Assembly (NCBI GenBank): GCA_963800395.1
Contig: CAWDBD010000011.1
Coordinates: forward strand, 62,001 to 126,000
Reading direction: 5' to 3'
DNA from: DASSBG01 sp963800395
GTDB taxonomy: Bacteria > Pseudomonadota > Gammaproteobacteria > Xanthomonadales > Rhodanobacteraceae
Length of the DNA stretch: 64,000 nt
Shown here: piece by piece, positions 1 through 8,523 of the stretch
How positions within the stretch are numbered: the first letter of the stretch is position 1
Layout of the letters: every line of letters starts with the position of its first letter
Notes under the pieces: model-generated
Told to the model about the DNA's origin: nothing
What the model saw: the letters and a program-made list of their open reading frames with translations, nothing else
Database searches by the model: none
Made by a program: the position numbers and the translations under genes

Positions 1-426
1 CATCTGGATCATTTGCCGCAGTGGCTGTTTTTCCTGCGCATTCCCGAGGACGTGCAGGGCGGTTTTCAGGTGCCGGTGTGGATCAAGGTGCTGTGCGCGC
101 TGACCATGGCTGCCGGCACCGCCGGTGGTGGCTGGCGTATCATCAAGACGCTGGGTCACAAGATGGTCAAGCTGCACCCGGTCAACGGTTTTGCCGCCGA
201 ATCCAGTGCCGCGCTGGTGATCATCGTCTGCTCGATGTTCGGCATTCCGGTATCGACAACACACAACGTGTCCGCTTCGATCATGGGCGTGGGTGCGGCC
301 AAGCGCTTCAGCGCCATCCGCTGGACGGTGGTGGAGCGCATGGTGTGGTCCTGGATACTCACCCTGCCGGTGGCCGCCCTGATCAGCTACGCGCTGGTTA
401 AGCTGCTGCATGGGCTGTTTGCCTGA
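1..426 (+). CDS. PiT-family inorganic phosphate transporter, C-terminal part
   Basis: The reading frame is open from the window edge, so the start lies outside. About 141 residues are visible. They contain the PiT signature near the C-terminus: a Gly-Trp-Arg segment, then PVNGFAAESSAAL, then GIPVSTTHNVSASIMGVGAA, followed by a final hydrophobic helix. PiT proteins are inner-membrane symporters that import phosphate (often as a metal-phosphate complex) with protons or sodium. It ends in TGA before a 130-bp gap to convergent mgtE. A DUF47 partner gene is usually upstream but would be off the window. Family is certain; substrate is by family. Confidence 0.93.
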   Translation, partial: HLDHLPQWLFFLRIPEDVQGGFQVPVWIKVLCALTMAAGTAGGGWRIIKTLGHKMVKLHPVNGFAAESSAALVIIVCSMFGIPVSTTHNVSASIMGVGAAKRFSAIRWTVVERMVWSWILTLPVAALISYALVKLLHGLFA

Positions 427-558
427 CTGGCACGCTGACTGCGGCACAGGTCACGGGCCGGGGAAGCGTTTGGGTGATGCCTCCCGCGTGCGCCCGATCA
501 GGCCGGATCAGCCCGTGTCAGAGGCTTTGCCACTGCGGTCACCAGTTCCCGGTGGTGC

Positions 559-1920
559 TCATCGCAACAGCAGAAGCGTCGCAAGGCCGAGGAATGAGGC
601 GTAGCCGCAGACATCGGTGACCGTAGTCAGGATCACGCCGCCGGCCAGGGCCGGGTCGATGCGCATGCGCTTGAGCAGAAGTGGCAGAAAGACCCCCGCC
701 AGCGCGCCGGCCAGCAGATTGATGACCATGGCTGCGCCGAAGGCGATAGACAGCGGCGTATCGCGGTAGATGAACCAGGCGCCGCCGCCGACCACGACGG
801 CCCACAGCAGGCCATTGGCGACGGCCACCAGGACCTCTTTCCACAGCAGCGGAATGGCATTGGACAGTCCGATCTGACCCAGGGCGAGCGCGCGTACCGT
901 AATGGTCAGGGTCTGGGTGCCGGCCACGCCGCCCATGCTGGGCACCACCGACATCAGCACCGCTACCGCCACCATGTGTGCGATCACGCCCTGGAAATTG
1001 CCTACCACCCAGGCCGCCAGAAACGCAGTGAGCAGATTGAGTCCCAGCCACACCGCGCGACGGCGCGCGGCGCGCGGGACCGGCGAGAACAGGTCCTCTT
1101 CCTCGTCCAGGCCGGCGGCACCATAGACCTGATGCTCGGCTTCCTCGCGGATGATGTCGACGACATCGTCGATGGTGATTCGGCCGAGCAGCACGTTGTT
1201 GTCATCGACCACCGGGGCGCTGGTCCAGTCGTAGTTGGCAAAGCGGTGGGCGACTTCGCCCTCGCTGGTTTCAGCCGGGATCGGTGGCTGGCTGTCGTCC
1301 ATCACCCGATTGACCAGGGTTTCGGGATCGGCCGTCAGCAGTGCCGATACCGCCAGGCGACCCAGGTATTGCCGACGTCGACTGATGACATAGATGAAGT
1401 TGGTGTCACGCGGCACCTCGCCACGCAGGCGCAGGTAGCGCAGCACCACATCGATGCTGACGTCGGCGCGCACCGTCACCACGTCCGTGTTCATCAGTCG
1501 CCCGGCAGTATCCTCCGGATAGGTGAGCATGTGCTCCAGGCGCTCGCGGTTCTCGACATCCATCGAGTGCAGCACCTGGTCGGTAAGTGCATCCGGCAGA
1601 TCATCCAGCAGTTCGACCAGATCATCGGGCTCCAGGGAACCTGCTGCGGCGAGAATCTCGTCCGGGTCCATTTCTGCGAGCAGGCTCTCGCGCACCTCGT
1701 CGTTGACGTGCAGCAGCACCTCGCCGTCGATTTCGGTATCAACCAGTTCCCAGACAATATGGCGCTTGGCCGGAGGCAGGGACTCCAGCAGATTGCCGAC
1801 CTCGGCCGGGGTGAGGCTGTTGGCCAGGCGCTTGACCGGCCCCAGCCGACCCGAGTCCAGCGCCTCGGCCAGCGTGCGCAACTGTTGCGCGTGGCGTGTT
1901 GAACGATCGTTGTCGGCCAT
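559..1920 (-). CDS. mgtE: magnesium transporter MgtE
   Basis: A 453-residue protein of normal MgtE length. The N-terminal acidic MgtE_N superhelix (about 15-120) is followed by paired CBS domains (about 125-250), which sense cytosolic Mg, and a five-helix membrane domain (about 270-450) with the conserved PSMGGVAGTQTLTITVRALA stretch of the pore. I chose the ATG at 1920; a GTG at 1944 adds eight residues and neither has a strong Shine-Dalgarno. mgtE normally follows ptsI directly in this locus; here 4 kb of accessory genes separate them. Confidence 0.93.
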   Translation of the reverse strand: MADNDRSTRHAQQLRTLAEALDSGRLGPVKRLANSLTPAEVGNLLESLPPAKRHIVWELVDTEIDGEVLLHVNDEVRESLLAEMDPDEILAAAGSLEPDDLVELLDDLPDALTDQVLHSMDVENRERLEHMLTYPEDTAGRLMNTDVVTVRADVSIDVVLRYLRLRGEVPRDTNFIYVISRRRQYLGRLAVSALLTADPETLVNRVMDDSQPPIPAETSEGEVAHRFANYDWTSAPVVDDNNVLLGRITIDDVVDIIREEAEHQVYGAAGLDEEEDLFSPVPRAARRRAVWLGLNLLTAFLAAWVVGNFQGVIAHMVAVAVLMSVVPSMGGVAGTQTLTITVRALALGQIGLSNAIPLLWKEVLVAVANGLLWAVVVGGGAWFIYRDTPLSIAFGAAMVINLLAGALAGVFLPLLLKRMRIDPALAGGVILTTVTDVCGYASFLGLATLLLLR

Positions 1921-2413
1921 GAGTGCGATCCGCGTGGCAAGCACGCATTATCCATGCCGAGGAGGGTTGCAGGCCAGCGCTGGTGTTTTCGGCGATTGCG
2001 AGGGTTGCAGTCGAACGGACCATCAACGTGCCAGGGCTTGCCGTTGCAGATGTGGACAAGGCGGCTGGGAAAGCAGTCGATAGGCCGGTTGTTTCTCAGC
2101 AGCGAGCGCGCGATGGCGAATCGGGCGTCTGTTTCGACACGCTGCAGCCCCGACGTCGTCGGGGCACTATCGAAGCTGGCACCATGCTTCTGTTGCGGAC
2201 GCGGCGGATCATGGCCAATCACAAGCAGCAGTACCCGATGCTGCACCGCGCTCTCGCCGAACAGCCGTTTCATCAGCGCATGGGCAAAGATGCTGTGGTC
2301 GCAGGAGATGACCAGAACGGCATTGTCATCCTGGCAGTCTCCGGGTCTTCCCTCTGCCTGGCCCACGGGTTTCTTTGTGAGGCGACCCTGTGTGCATCGG
2401 GTATGCTGGCCGG
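1921..2413. other. 493-bp stretch with no convincing gene
   Basis: This stretch lies between the mgtE start and the SGNH remnant. A minus-strand frame is open from 2366 through here into mgtE, but it runs on in a shadow frame of mgtE, its composition is not protein-like beyond about 40 residues, and I recognise no domain. It may hold mgtE promoter sequence and the eroded edge of the adjacent accessory cassette. I see no clear promoter or terminator. Confidence 0.4.
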
Positions 2414-2686
2414 ATGCTCTGGATCATGGGAACATCGATATCCATCGAAGATGGCGGCTATGCTGTGCGCCTGCAGGATCGCGCGCGCCAGGAACCCGGT
2501 GTTGATTGCACCAATCTGTCGGTAGGCGACCAGATATCGATGATGGGCTGCATGCGCGTCATGCAGCATCTCGACCAGTTCTCCCCCGGCGATGTGGTGG
2601 TATGGCAGTACAGTCTGCTGGATACCCTGCCTACCGACACCTGTTTTGCGGCGAGCGATACCCAGGATGCGCCGGTGGCTTTGTGA
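2414..2686 (+). pseudogene. SGNH/GDSL-like hydrolase, N-terminal remnant
   Basis: A 90-residue open frame starting at ATG 2414. The opening LWIMGTSISIEDGGY resembles the GTSNS block I that starts many SGNH hydrolases of polysaccharide loci. The next parts, NLSVGDQISMMGCMR and PGDVVVWQYSLLDTL, resemble the NLS-G-S-MG and GDVV-EY-L-D segments that follow in that family. The protein then stops, so the catalytic C-terminal Asp-His block and two thirds of the usual length are missing. No continuation is visible in other frames before the next gene at 2745. I infer a truncated gene, perhaps once acting on a sugar ester. A short stand-alone protein is the alternative. Confidence 0.45.
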
Positions 2687-2744
2687 TACGCAAGGGCTTG
2701 CTCGTTCCTTTTCCACTCTTTCCATGAAATGCTGGTAGCCTGCT

Positions 2745-4001
2745 ATGTTCTCTGCCAATACTCTGGCAACTGTTGCCGAACGCGCTGCACAGTTCCGTGT
2801 GGCGACGCCGTTTTGCCACGTTGTCATACCTGACTTCCTCGAAACCGATCTTTGTCGGCGGTTGCGGGCCGACTTTCCGGGATTTGACAAGGAGCGTGCG
2901 CTCAACGAGATGGGGGAAGTGGGTGGCAAGGCAGTGCGCATGGACGTGCGCGAGATCTCGCAGGCATACCGTGACCTGGATCGCTGGTTGCAGACATCGG
3001 AGTTCCTTGACTACGTGTCGCGTGTTACCGGTATTTCCGATCTGCTTTACGATCCGGACTATATCGGTGGCGGAACACACGAGAATCGACATGGCCAGGG
3101 GCTGGATGCGCATGTGGACTTCAACTACCATCCGCGCACCCATTGGCATCGCCGACTCAACCTGATTGTCTATCTCAACGAGGAATGGGATGAGGATTGG
3201 GGCGGTTGCCTGGATTTGCATGCCGATCCGTGGAACCCGACGCATGATCGGCTGATTCGCATCCCCCCGCTTTTCAATCATTGCGCCATCTTCGAGACCA
3301 CCGAGCACAGCTGGCACGGGTTCGAGGAGATCGTGCTGCCGGAAGCGCGCCGCAGCCAGGTGTCACGCAAATCCTTTGCGATATACCTGTACTCGCGGGA
3401 GCGACCGCCGGCCGAGACCGCACCGCCCCATGCCACCATCTACGTGCCCCAGGGCCTGCCTGACTGGGATACGGGCAGGGTCCTGTCTGCTGCGGACATG
3501 CAGGAACTCCGCAAGCGCTTCACGCGCATGCGAACGCAGTTGCGCTATCTGTATGAACGGGAAAAGGATTTCGGCATGCAGATGAGCAATTACGAATATG
3601 CGCTAGGCGAGGCACGCGGGGCGCAGCGTTTGAGCATGCAAGGCTATGCCGAGCAGTCGCACGCGCCACAGGGCTTGTGGCCAGACGACTGGGCCGGCGA
3701 GGATTTCGAGGTCGAATTCACCCCGACCCGCAAGGCCAAGGCACTGAAGCTGGAGCTCATGGCGCCCGCGGGGATGGGTGTCGAACAAAGCTTGCGCATC
3801 GAACTGGCTGGGCGGGTCTGGTCACAGCTTCTGCATCCCGGACAGCGTACCGGGATCACGCTGCCAGCAAGCATGGCTGCAGGCAAGCCGGTCGCATTGC
3901 GGATCCACGCCGAGCGGGCCTGGATACCGGCAAGCACGCCGGACTCCGGCGACCAGCGCGAACTGGCCTATCGGCTGGTGTCAGCAACGCTGGCACATTG
4001 A
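2745..4001 (+). CDS. 2OG-Fe(II) oxygenase with extra C-terminal domain
   Basis: A 418-residue protein. Residues about 20-220 form a double-stranded beta-helix of the prolyl-4-hydroxylase-like 2OG-Fe(II) oxygenase group. The visible iron ligands are H123 and D125 (DAHVDFNYH) and H191 (EHSWHGF), and R208 before FAIYLYS probably binds 2-oxoglutarate. After a helical linker (about 250-290) a distinct beta-rich C-terminal domain (about 305-418) is present that the neighbouring paralogue lacks. It faces that paralogue tail to tail across 27 bp. Such enzymes hydroxylate proteins, sugars or small molecules; the substrate is unknown. Its place beside a methyltransferase and an SGNH remnant suggests surface-glycan or peptide modification (inference). 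Confidence 0.82.
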   Translation: MFSANTLATVAERAAQFRVATPFCHVVIPDFLETDLCRRLRADFPGFDKERALNEMGEVGGKAVRMDVREISQAYRDLDRWLQTSEFLDYVSRVTGISDLLYDPDYIGGGTHENRHGQGLDAHVDFNYHPRTHWHRRLNLIVYLNEEWDEDWGGCLDLHADPWNPTHDRLIRIPPLFNHCAIFETTEHSWHGFEEIVLPEARRSQVSRKSFAIYLYSRERPPAETAPPHATIYVPQGLPDWDTGRVLSAADMQELRKRFTRMRTQLRYLYEREKDFGMQMSNYEYALGEARGAQRLSMQGYAEQSHAPQGLWPDDWAGEDFEVEFTPTRKAKALKLELMAPAGMGVEQSLRIELAGRVWSQLLHPGQRTGITLPASMAAGKPVALRIHAERAWIPASTPDSGDQRELAYRLVSATLAH

Positions 4002-4028
4002 GCCAGCCTGTGCCGAGACGTCGGCTGG

Positions 4029-4967
4029 CTATCGACGCAGTTTTGCTCGTGCGCGTTGCAACAGGTATCGGAGACGACCCAGACGCCCGCTGTTGATCGC
4101 CGCCGCTGCTCGTTCCAGTTCGGTATTGAGCCGGGTAATTTCCTTGTAGAGCCGCCGATTGTGATGGTCGCGACGGGTCAGGAGAATCCTGATCTCTCGC
4201 ATGTCGTCCTCGCTGAGCGTGCGGCCAGCGACGATATGGTCGGGCAGTGGACGGTCGACGTAGATGGTGGAATGGGTGTCAGCCAGTTCCTCGGCGGGTC
4301 GATCCTCGCTGTAGAAGTACAGAGCTACCGAGCGGCGCATGGCGTCGCGCCTGTCCTCGGGCGGATGAATTGGCGGGAACCCATGCCAGCTGTGCTCGGT
4401 GGTCTCGAAAATCACGCAGCGATTGAAGATCGGCGTGATTGCCTTGACCGTATCGTGTTCGGCACGTGGATCGGAATGCAGCTCCAGTGAGCCACCCCAG
4501 TCGTCGTGCCATTCGTGGTTGAGGTAGACGATCAGGTTGAGCCGACGGTGCCAATGCCTGATGGGGTGGCGGTTGAAGTCGACGTGTGAATCGAGATCCT
4601 GACCGGCGCGATTGCAGTGCGTGCCGCCGCCGAAGTACCACGGGTCGTACAGCAGGTTTTCGATGCCCGTGATGTCGCCTATCGTATCCAGAAATTCGCG
4701 GGTCTGGATGACATCGTCCAGTGCGGAGTAGGCCGATCCAAGCTGACGGATCTTGTCCACGGTTGACTTGTTGCCGACCTCGCCATTCTCATTGCGCGCA
4801 TTGCCGGCTTCGAAGGGCGGAAACTGTTCCAGCAGGGCATCGGCCAGGGGCTTTGCGAAAAAATCTTCGATTACCACATGGCGAAACGGTTTCGCATTTC
4901 TGAAACGGGCTGCGTGCTCATCAAGCCTGGATAGCACCTTGCCACTGAGGATCGCGGGGTTGGTCAT
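4029..4967 (-). CDS. 2OG-Fe(II) oxygenase, paralogue of the facing gene
   Basis: A 312-residue protein clearly homologous to the oxygenase at 2745-4001: both have NLLYDP-Y-GGGTH or close, H-DFN-HP-HWHRRLNLIVYLN, DDWGG-L-LH and FETTEHSWHGF. The expected iron ligands are H128, D130 and H195, and R211/R212 is the 2-oxoglutarate arginine candidate. The C-terminus (about 255-312) is a basic, helix-rich tail in place of the paralogue's beta domain. Its start codon overlaps the stop of the upstream methyltransferase by 4 bp (ATGA), so the two are almost certainly co-transcribed and translationally coupled. Substrate unknown. Confidence 0.82.
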   Translation of the reverse strand: MTNPAILSGKVLSRLDEHAARFRNAKPFRHVVIEDFFAKPLADALLEQFPPFEAGNARNENGEVGNKSTVDKIRQLGSAYSALDDVIQTREFLDTIGDITGIENLLYDPWYFGGGTHCNRAGQDLDSHVDFNRHPIRHWHRRLNLIVYLNHEWHDDWGGSLELHSDPRAEHDTVKAITPIFNRCVIFETTEHSWHGFPPIHPPEDRRDAMRRSVALYFYSEDRPAEELADTHSTIYVDRPLPDHIVAGRTLSEDDMREIRILLTRRDHHNRRLYKEITRLNTELERAAAAINSGRLGRLRYLLQRARAKLRR

Positions 4968-6097
4968 GTTTGCTGCGTCTGGTCGAGGTCTGATGCGTCA
5001 GGGTCGCGCAGGCAAAATTCTGGCGTCAAGTGGTCCACGTATTGCGATTTACCAGTGTAGGGTTTGTTTCTCAGTACAGCCATGATGTGAGTCGGGGTGA
5101 TGTTGCCGGCACGGATTTCTTTTTCGTCGCGCGCGTGCACTCTATCAATGAATTGTCGATCCTGGTCACTTTCCGCATCAAAATGAGGACCAAAGGATCT
5201 GTCGATGAACGGGTCAATGATGTTGCCGTAGCCGATGAAGAGCTCGAAATCAAATTTTTGCGTCAGCAACGGGAGGATATCTTGCGCCCTTATGCCCTCG
5301 AAGCTGGCAACTGAGCAGTCCCAGTTCTCGAAACGCTTTTCATGGCGGCGGAGTTGCACGTTCCATCGATATTCTTCTGGTAGTTCACGCCAATATTCCT
5401 GCACAATCTCGAGCGCTTCTGGCCACCTCATGTGACCATTGCGTCCGATCATGTCTGATGTGATGAAGCGGCCGTCCGGATGCAGGGAAGACTTGATGGC
5501 ATCAAACAGGGTCTCAAGCTCCACCACGTGATGAAGACTCTGGTTTGCCATGATGGCATGGTAGCGGTGTGCGGGCTGCCAGGTGTTGAAGTCACCGAGT
5601 ATCGGGCTGATGTGAGATTCGAGGCCGGCACCGCGTGCCAGTGATTTTGCGCGCTCCAGCATGTCCGGATTGTGGTCGACGCAGTCGATGGTGAAGTCGT
5701 GTACACCCTGGTCAATAAGTTTTTTGGCGATGCGTACTTCGGTATCGCCGTTTCCACTGCCCAAGCTCGCTATGCGCACGGGTATTGATGCCGCATCGGC
5801 ACAGCTTCGCTTCAGATACTGGACAAAGAAGTCATCGGGATTGGAGAAGCCGAATTGCTCAAGTTGCGGCCGCAGATATTTGTTTGACCAGTAATGAAAG
5901 ATATCTGGAAGGTCATGCACCTCAGTCTGGTCCGCGAAGATACCGATCTCCTTGGCTGCACGTGCTGCGTATTCAATGGCATTGATGCGTCTGCTTACGC
6001 TGTTCGAGGCCGCTTGTGAGCGGCTCTGATATAGCTTGGCCCTGAGATAGTTTCTGAATCTGGAAAGCATTGTTTCTCGCCGGCTGTTGGACTTCAT
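4964..6097 (-). CDS. SAM-dependent class I methyltransferase
   Basis: A 377-residue protein. Residues about 105-240 form a Rossmann methyltransferase fold: motif I is IASLGSGNGDTE, motif II ends in DCVDHNPDML, and the later LGDFNTW and ANQSLHHVVELE segments match the usual motif III/IV positions. Helical extensions on both sides are not recognised. The coding sequence is visibly more AT-rich than its neighbours, with rarer codons, which suggests transfer. It lies 18 bp from the ptsI stop and overlaps the next oxygenase gene, so it is the first gene of a two-gene unit. An acceptor such as a sugar hydroxyl or a peptide is possible but not shown. Confidence 0.8.
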   Translation of the reverse strand: MKSNSRRETMLSRFRNYLRAKLYQSRSQAASNSVSRRINAIEYAARAAKEIGIFADQTEVHDLPDIFHYWSNKYLRPQLEQFGFSNPDDFFVQYLKRSCADAASIPVRIASLGSGNGDTEVRIAKKLIDQGVHDFTIDCVDHNPDMLERAKSLARGAGLESHISPILGDFNTWQPAHRYHAIMANQSLHHVVELETLFDAIKSSLHPDGRFITSDMIGRNGHMRWPEALEIVQEYWRELPEEYRWNVQLRRHEKRFENWDCSVASFEGIRAQDILPLLTQKFDFELFIGYGNIIDPFIDRSFGPHFDAESDQDRQFIDRVHARDEKEIRAGNITPTHIMAVLRNKPYTGKSQYVDHLTPEFCLRDPDASDLDQTQQT

Positions 6098-6115
6098 GGA
6101 GATGAGGCTAAGGGC

Positions 6116-7843
6116 TCAATTTATCAAAAGCTGTTCAACCTCATCCCGGCTGGCCGCGTGCAGCAGGCGCGGGGCGAGCTTGCGGAGCTTGCCGCGGTGG
6201 AGTTCCGACAGGGTATCGCGGACTTGCAGAATCTGGCCGGGATGCATGCTGAAATCAGTCAGGCCGAGCGCAAGCAGCAGAGCTGTGAAGCGGGGATCGC
6301 CGGCGATCTCGCCGCATAGACTGACCGGCTTTCCGGCACGCTTTGCACAGGCAATGACGTTGGCCACCAGCCGCAGCAGCGCGGGTTGCAGCGGATCGTA
6401 CAGTTCTTCCAGCGCATCGTGGTTGCGGTCCACGGCCAGCACGTACTGGGCCAGGTCATTGGTGCCGATGGCGATGAAATCACACTCGGCGAGCAGGGTG
6501 CGGATGCCGATTGCGGCCGCGGGGACCTCGATCATGGCGCCGATGTCGACCTGCTCGGGCACCTCCTGTCCGTCGTTGCGCAGGTCACGCAGGCACATGT
6601 CCACCAGCGTGCGCACGGCCTTCATCTCGTCGGCGACGGTGACCATCGGCACCAGAATCCGCACGGGGCCGTAGCTGGCCGCGCGCAGGATGGCGCGCAA
6701 CTGCACGGCGAATACGGTGGGGCGACGCAAGGAAAGGCGTACGCCGCGTACGCCAAGTGCCGGGTTGTCCTCGGCCTTGAGCGCCAGGCCGCTGCGATCA
6801 ATCTTGTCGGCACCCAGGTCCAGTGTGCGGATGGTAACGGGCAGGCCGGCCATGCCCAGCACCAGGGTGCGGTACGCCTCGAACTGCTCGTCTTCATCGG
6901 GCGCGCCGTCGCGCTTCAGAAACAGGAACTCGGTGCGGTACAGGCCGATGCCGGCCGCTCCCAGGTGCCGTGACCGGGTCACTTCTGCCGGCATTTCCGC
7001 ATTGGCGTAAAGCGCCATGCGCTGGCCGTCGGCCGTGTCGCTGGGCGCACCGGCCAGGGCGGCCAGGCGACGGCCTTCGACGGCCGCCTCGCGCTGCCAT
7101 TTGCGGTAGGCGACCAGGTCCTGGGCGGCCGGGTGCACGATGGCGACGTCGTTCTCGGCATCAATCAGGACCAGGTCGCCGTCATTGATCTCGGCCAGTG
7201 CTTCTTGCACGCCCACGAGCATGGGCAGACGCATGCTGCGCGCCAGGATGGCACTGTGCGAATAGACGCTGCCGCCGGTCGCGATGACGCCCAGCAGGCC
7301 GTGACCAGCCAGATGTGCCATCTCCGCCGGGCCGACACCATCGGAAACCAGGATTTCGCCTACGCGCTTGGCGAGCTTCTTCTCCTCGTTGCTGGTCTGC
7401 AGTTGCAGCGCGTTTTGTACTCGATGGATCACCTGATCCACATCTTCGCGGCGGGCGCGCAGATACGGGTCGTCCATGGCGTCGAAGGTGGCGACCAATT
7501 GGTCACGCTGCACATTCAGCGCATGACTGGCACGCTGATGTTGCTGGCGAATGGCGTGGTGCAGGCGCGCCTTCAGCTCCGGGTCCTCGAGCAGCATCTT
7601 GTGTGCGCCGATGAACTCGGCCACCTCACCGGCCAGGGAGCCGTGCACCTTGTCGCGCAGGTCTGCAAGATCCTGGCCCGCGCTGAGCATGGCTGCGTCG
7701 AGTCTGGCAACTTCGTCCTCGACCTGGTCATCCGGCAGCGGCCGCTTGTCGATATTGACTTCGCCAGGGTGCACCAGGCGCGCGCGACCGAGTGCCATCC
7801 CGCGCGCGGCTCCGCTTCCCTTTATGGTTTGCCTGACGGCCAT
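6116..7843 (-). CDS. ptsI: PTS enzyme I (PEP-protein phosphotransferase)
   Basis: A 575-residue protein of standard enzyme I length. It takes phosphate from PEP onto a histidine and passes it to HPr. The phosphorylated His is H196 in GGSVYSHSAILARS. The C-terminal PEP-binding barrel carries GLYRTEFLFL and the catalytic Cys in SLCGEIAGD. The start overlaps the ptsH stop by one base (TGATG), indicating coupled translation. No sugar permease is encoded here, so with EIIA, RapZ, HprK and sigma-54 this system is most likely regulatory, as in Xanthomonadales relatives (inference from context). Confidence 0.96.
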   Translation of the reverse strand: MAVRQTIKGSGAARGMALGRARLVHPGEVNIDKRPLPDDQVEDEVARLDAAMLSAGQDLADLRDKVHGSLAGEVAEFIGAHKMLLEDPELKARLHHAIRQQHQRASHALNVQRDQLVATFDAMDDPYLRARREDVDQVIHRVQNALQLQTSNEEKKLAKRVGEILVSDGVGPAEMAHLAGHGLLGVIATGGSVYSHSAILARSMRLPMLVGVQEALAEINDGDLVLIDAENDVAIVHPAAQDLVAYRKWQREAAVEGRRLAALAGAPSDTADGQRMALYANAEMPAEVTRSRHLGAAGIGLYRTEFLFLKRDGAPDEDEQFEAYRTLVLGMAGLPVTIRTLDLGADKIDRSGLALKAEDNPALGVRGVRLSLRRPTVFAVQLRAILRAASYGPVRILVPMVTVADEMKAVRTLVDMCLRDLRNDGQEVPEQVDIGAMIEVPAAAIGIRTLLAECDFIAIGTNDLAQYVLAVDRNHDALEELYDPLQPALLRLVANVIACAKRAGKPVSLCGEIAGDPRFTALLLALGLTDFSMHPGQILQVRDTLSELHRGKLRKLAPRLLHAASRDEVEQLLIN

Positions 7844-8112
7844 CAGTCGCCTTCGTCGAATTTGCGTTCGAACAGTTCGACAGTCGTGTCGATGGCCTGC
7901 TGTTCGTCCTTGCCGTCGGCGCGGACACTCAGTGTCGTGCCCATGCCGGCCGCCAGCATCATGACCCCCATGATCGACTTGGCGTTGACTTCACGCCCCT
8001 GGCCTATCAGCCAGATTTCGCAATTGAAGGCCTGCAATTCCTGCACCAGTTTGGCCGAGGCGCGCGCATGCAATCCCAGGCGATTGGTGACAGTAATATC
8101 CTTTTCAATCAT
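7843..8112 (-). CDS. ptsH: phosphocarrier protein HPr
   Basis: An 89-residue protein, typical HPr size. The active site RLGLHARASA contains the phosphorylatable H15. The regulatory site KSIMGVMMLAA contains S46, the target of the HPr kinase encoded a few genes upstream. It sits 18 bp after the EIIA stop and overlaps ptsI by one base, all in one operon read leftward. Confidence 0.97.
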   Translation of the reverse strand: MIEKDITVTNRLGLHARASAKLVQELQAFNCEIWLIGQGREVNAKSIMGVMMLAAGMGTTLSVRADGKDEQQAIDTTVELFERKFDEGD

Positions 8113-8130
8113 TAAGTTAAAGCTCCATCT

Positions 8131-8523
8131 TCAGTGCTTGTCGACAAAGATGCCGCTGCGGCCGCCGCTGGCCGCAGTGTCGGCGAGGGTATCAAGGGGT
8201 TGCTCGGCGTAGTTGAGCACGCGCAACAGCATTGGCAGGTTGAGGCCGGGCACGCATTGCAGACGCACACCCATCTCGTCCAGACGGCGGGCGACGTTGC
8301 AGGGTGTGGCGCCAAACACATCGGTCAACACCAGCACTCCGTCACCCGTGTCGACCTTGCGCGCATGGTCGGAGCTGACATGCAGCATGGCCTCGGGATC
8401 AGCATCGGCACCGATTTCGACGCAATCGACCTGCAGAGGCAATGGCCCCAGAACATGTCGCGCCGCTTCGATCAGGGCCGGGCCGATCGCGTCATGGGTC
8501 AGCAGCAGTACACCGACAGCCAT
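8131..8523 (-). CDS. PTS EIIA component, mannose/fructose type
   Basis: A 130-residue cytosolic protein of the EIIA-Man fold. The likely phosphorylated histidine is H10 in VLLLTHDAIG. Later segments VLVLTDVFGATPCNVAR and GLNLPMLLRVLN match the family. A longer frame reaches 8637, but the ATG at 8523 overlaps the rapZ stop by one base (TGATG), the same coupling used for ptsH-ptsI, so I chose it. With no EIIB or EIIC genes nearby it probably acts as a regulator or phosphate acceptor, not in sugar import. Confidence 0.92.
   Translation of the reverse strand: MAVGVLLLTHDAIGPALIEAARHVLGPLPLQVDCVEIGADADPEAMLHVSSDHARKVDTGDGVLVLTDVFGATPCNVARRLDEMGVRLQCVPGLNLPMLLRVLNYAEQPLDTLADTAASGGRSGIFVDKH

Noticed and set aside
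2273..2941. A 222-residue minus-strand open frame across the SGNH remnant and oxygenase start
   Set aside because: It runs antisense into the clearly conserved oxygenase and has no family features.
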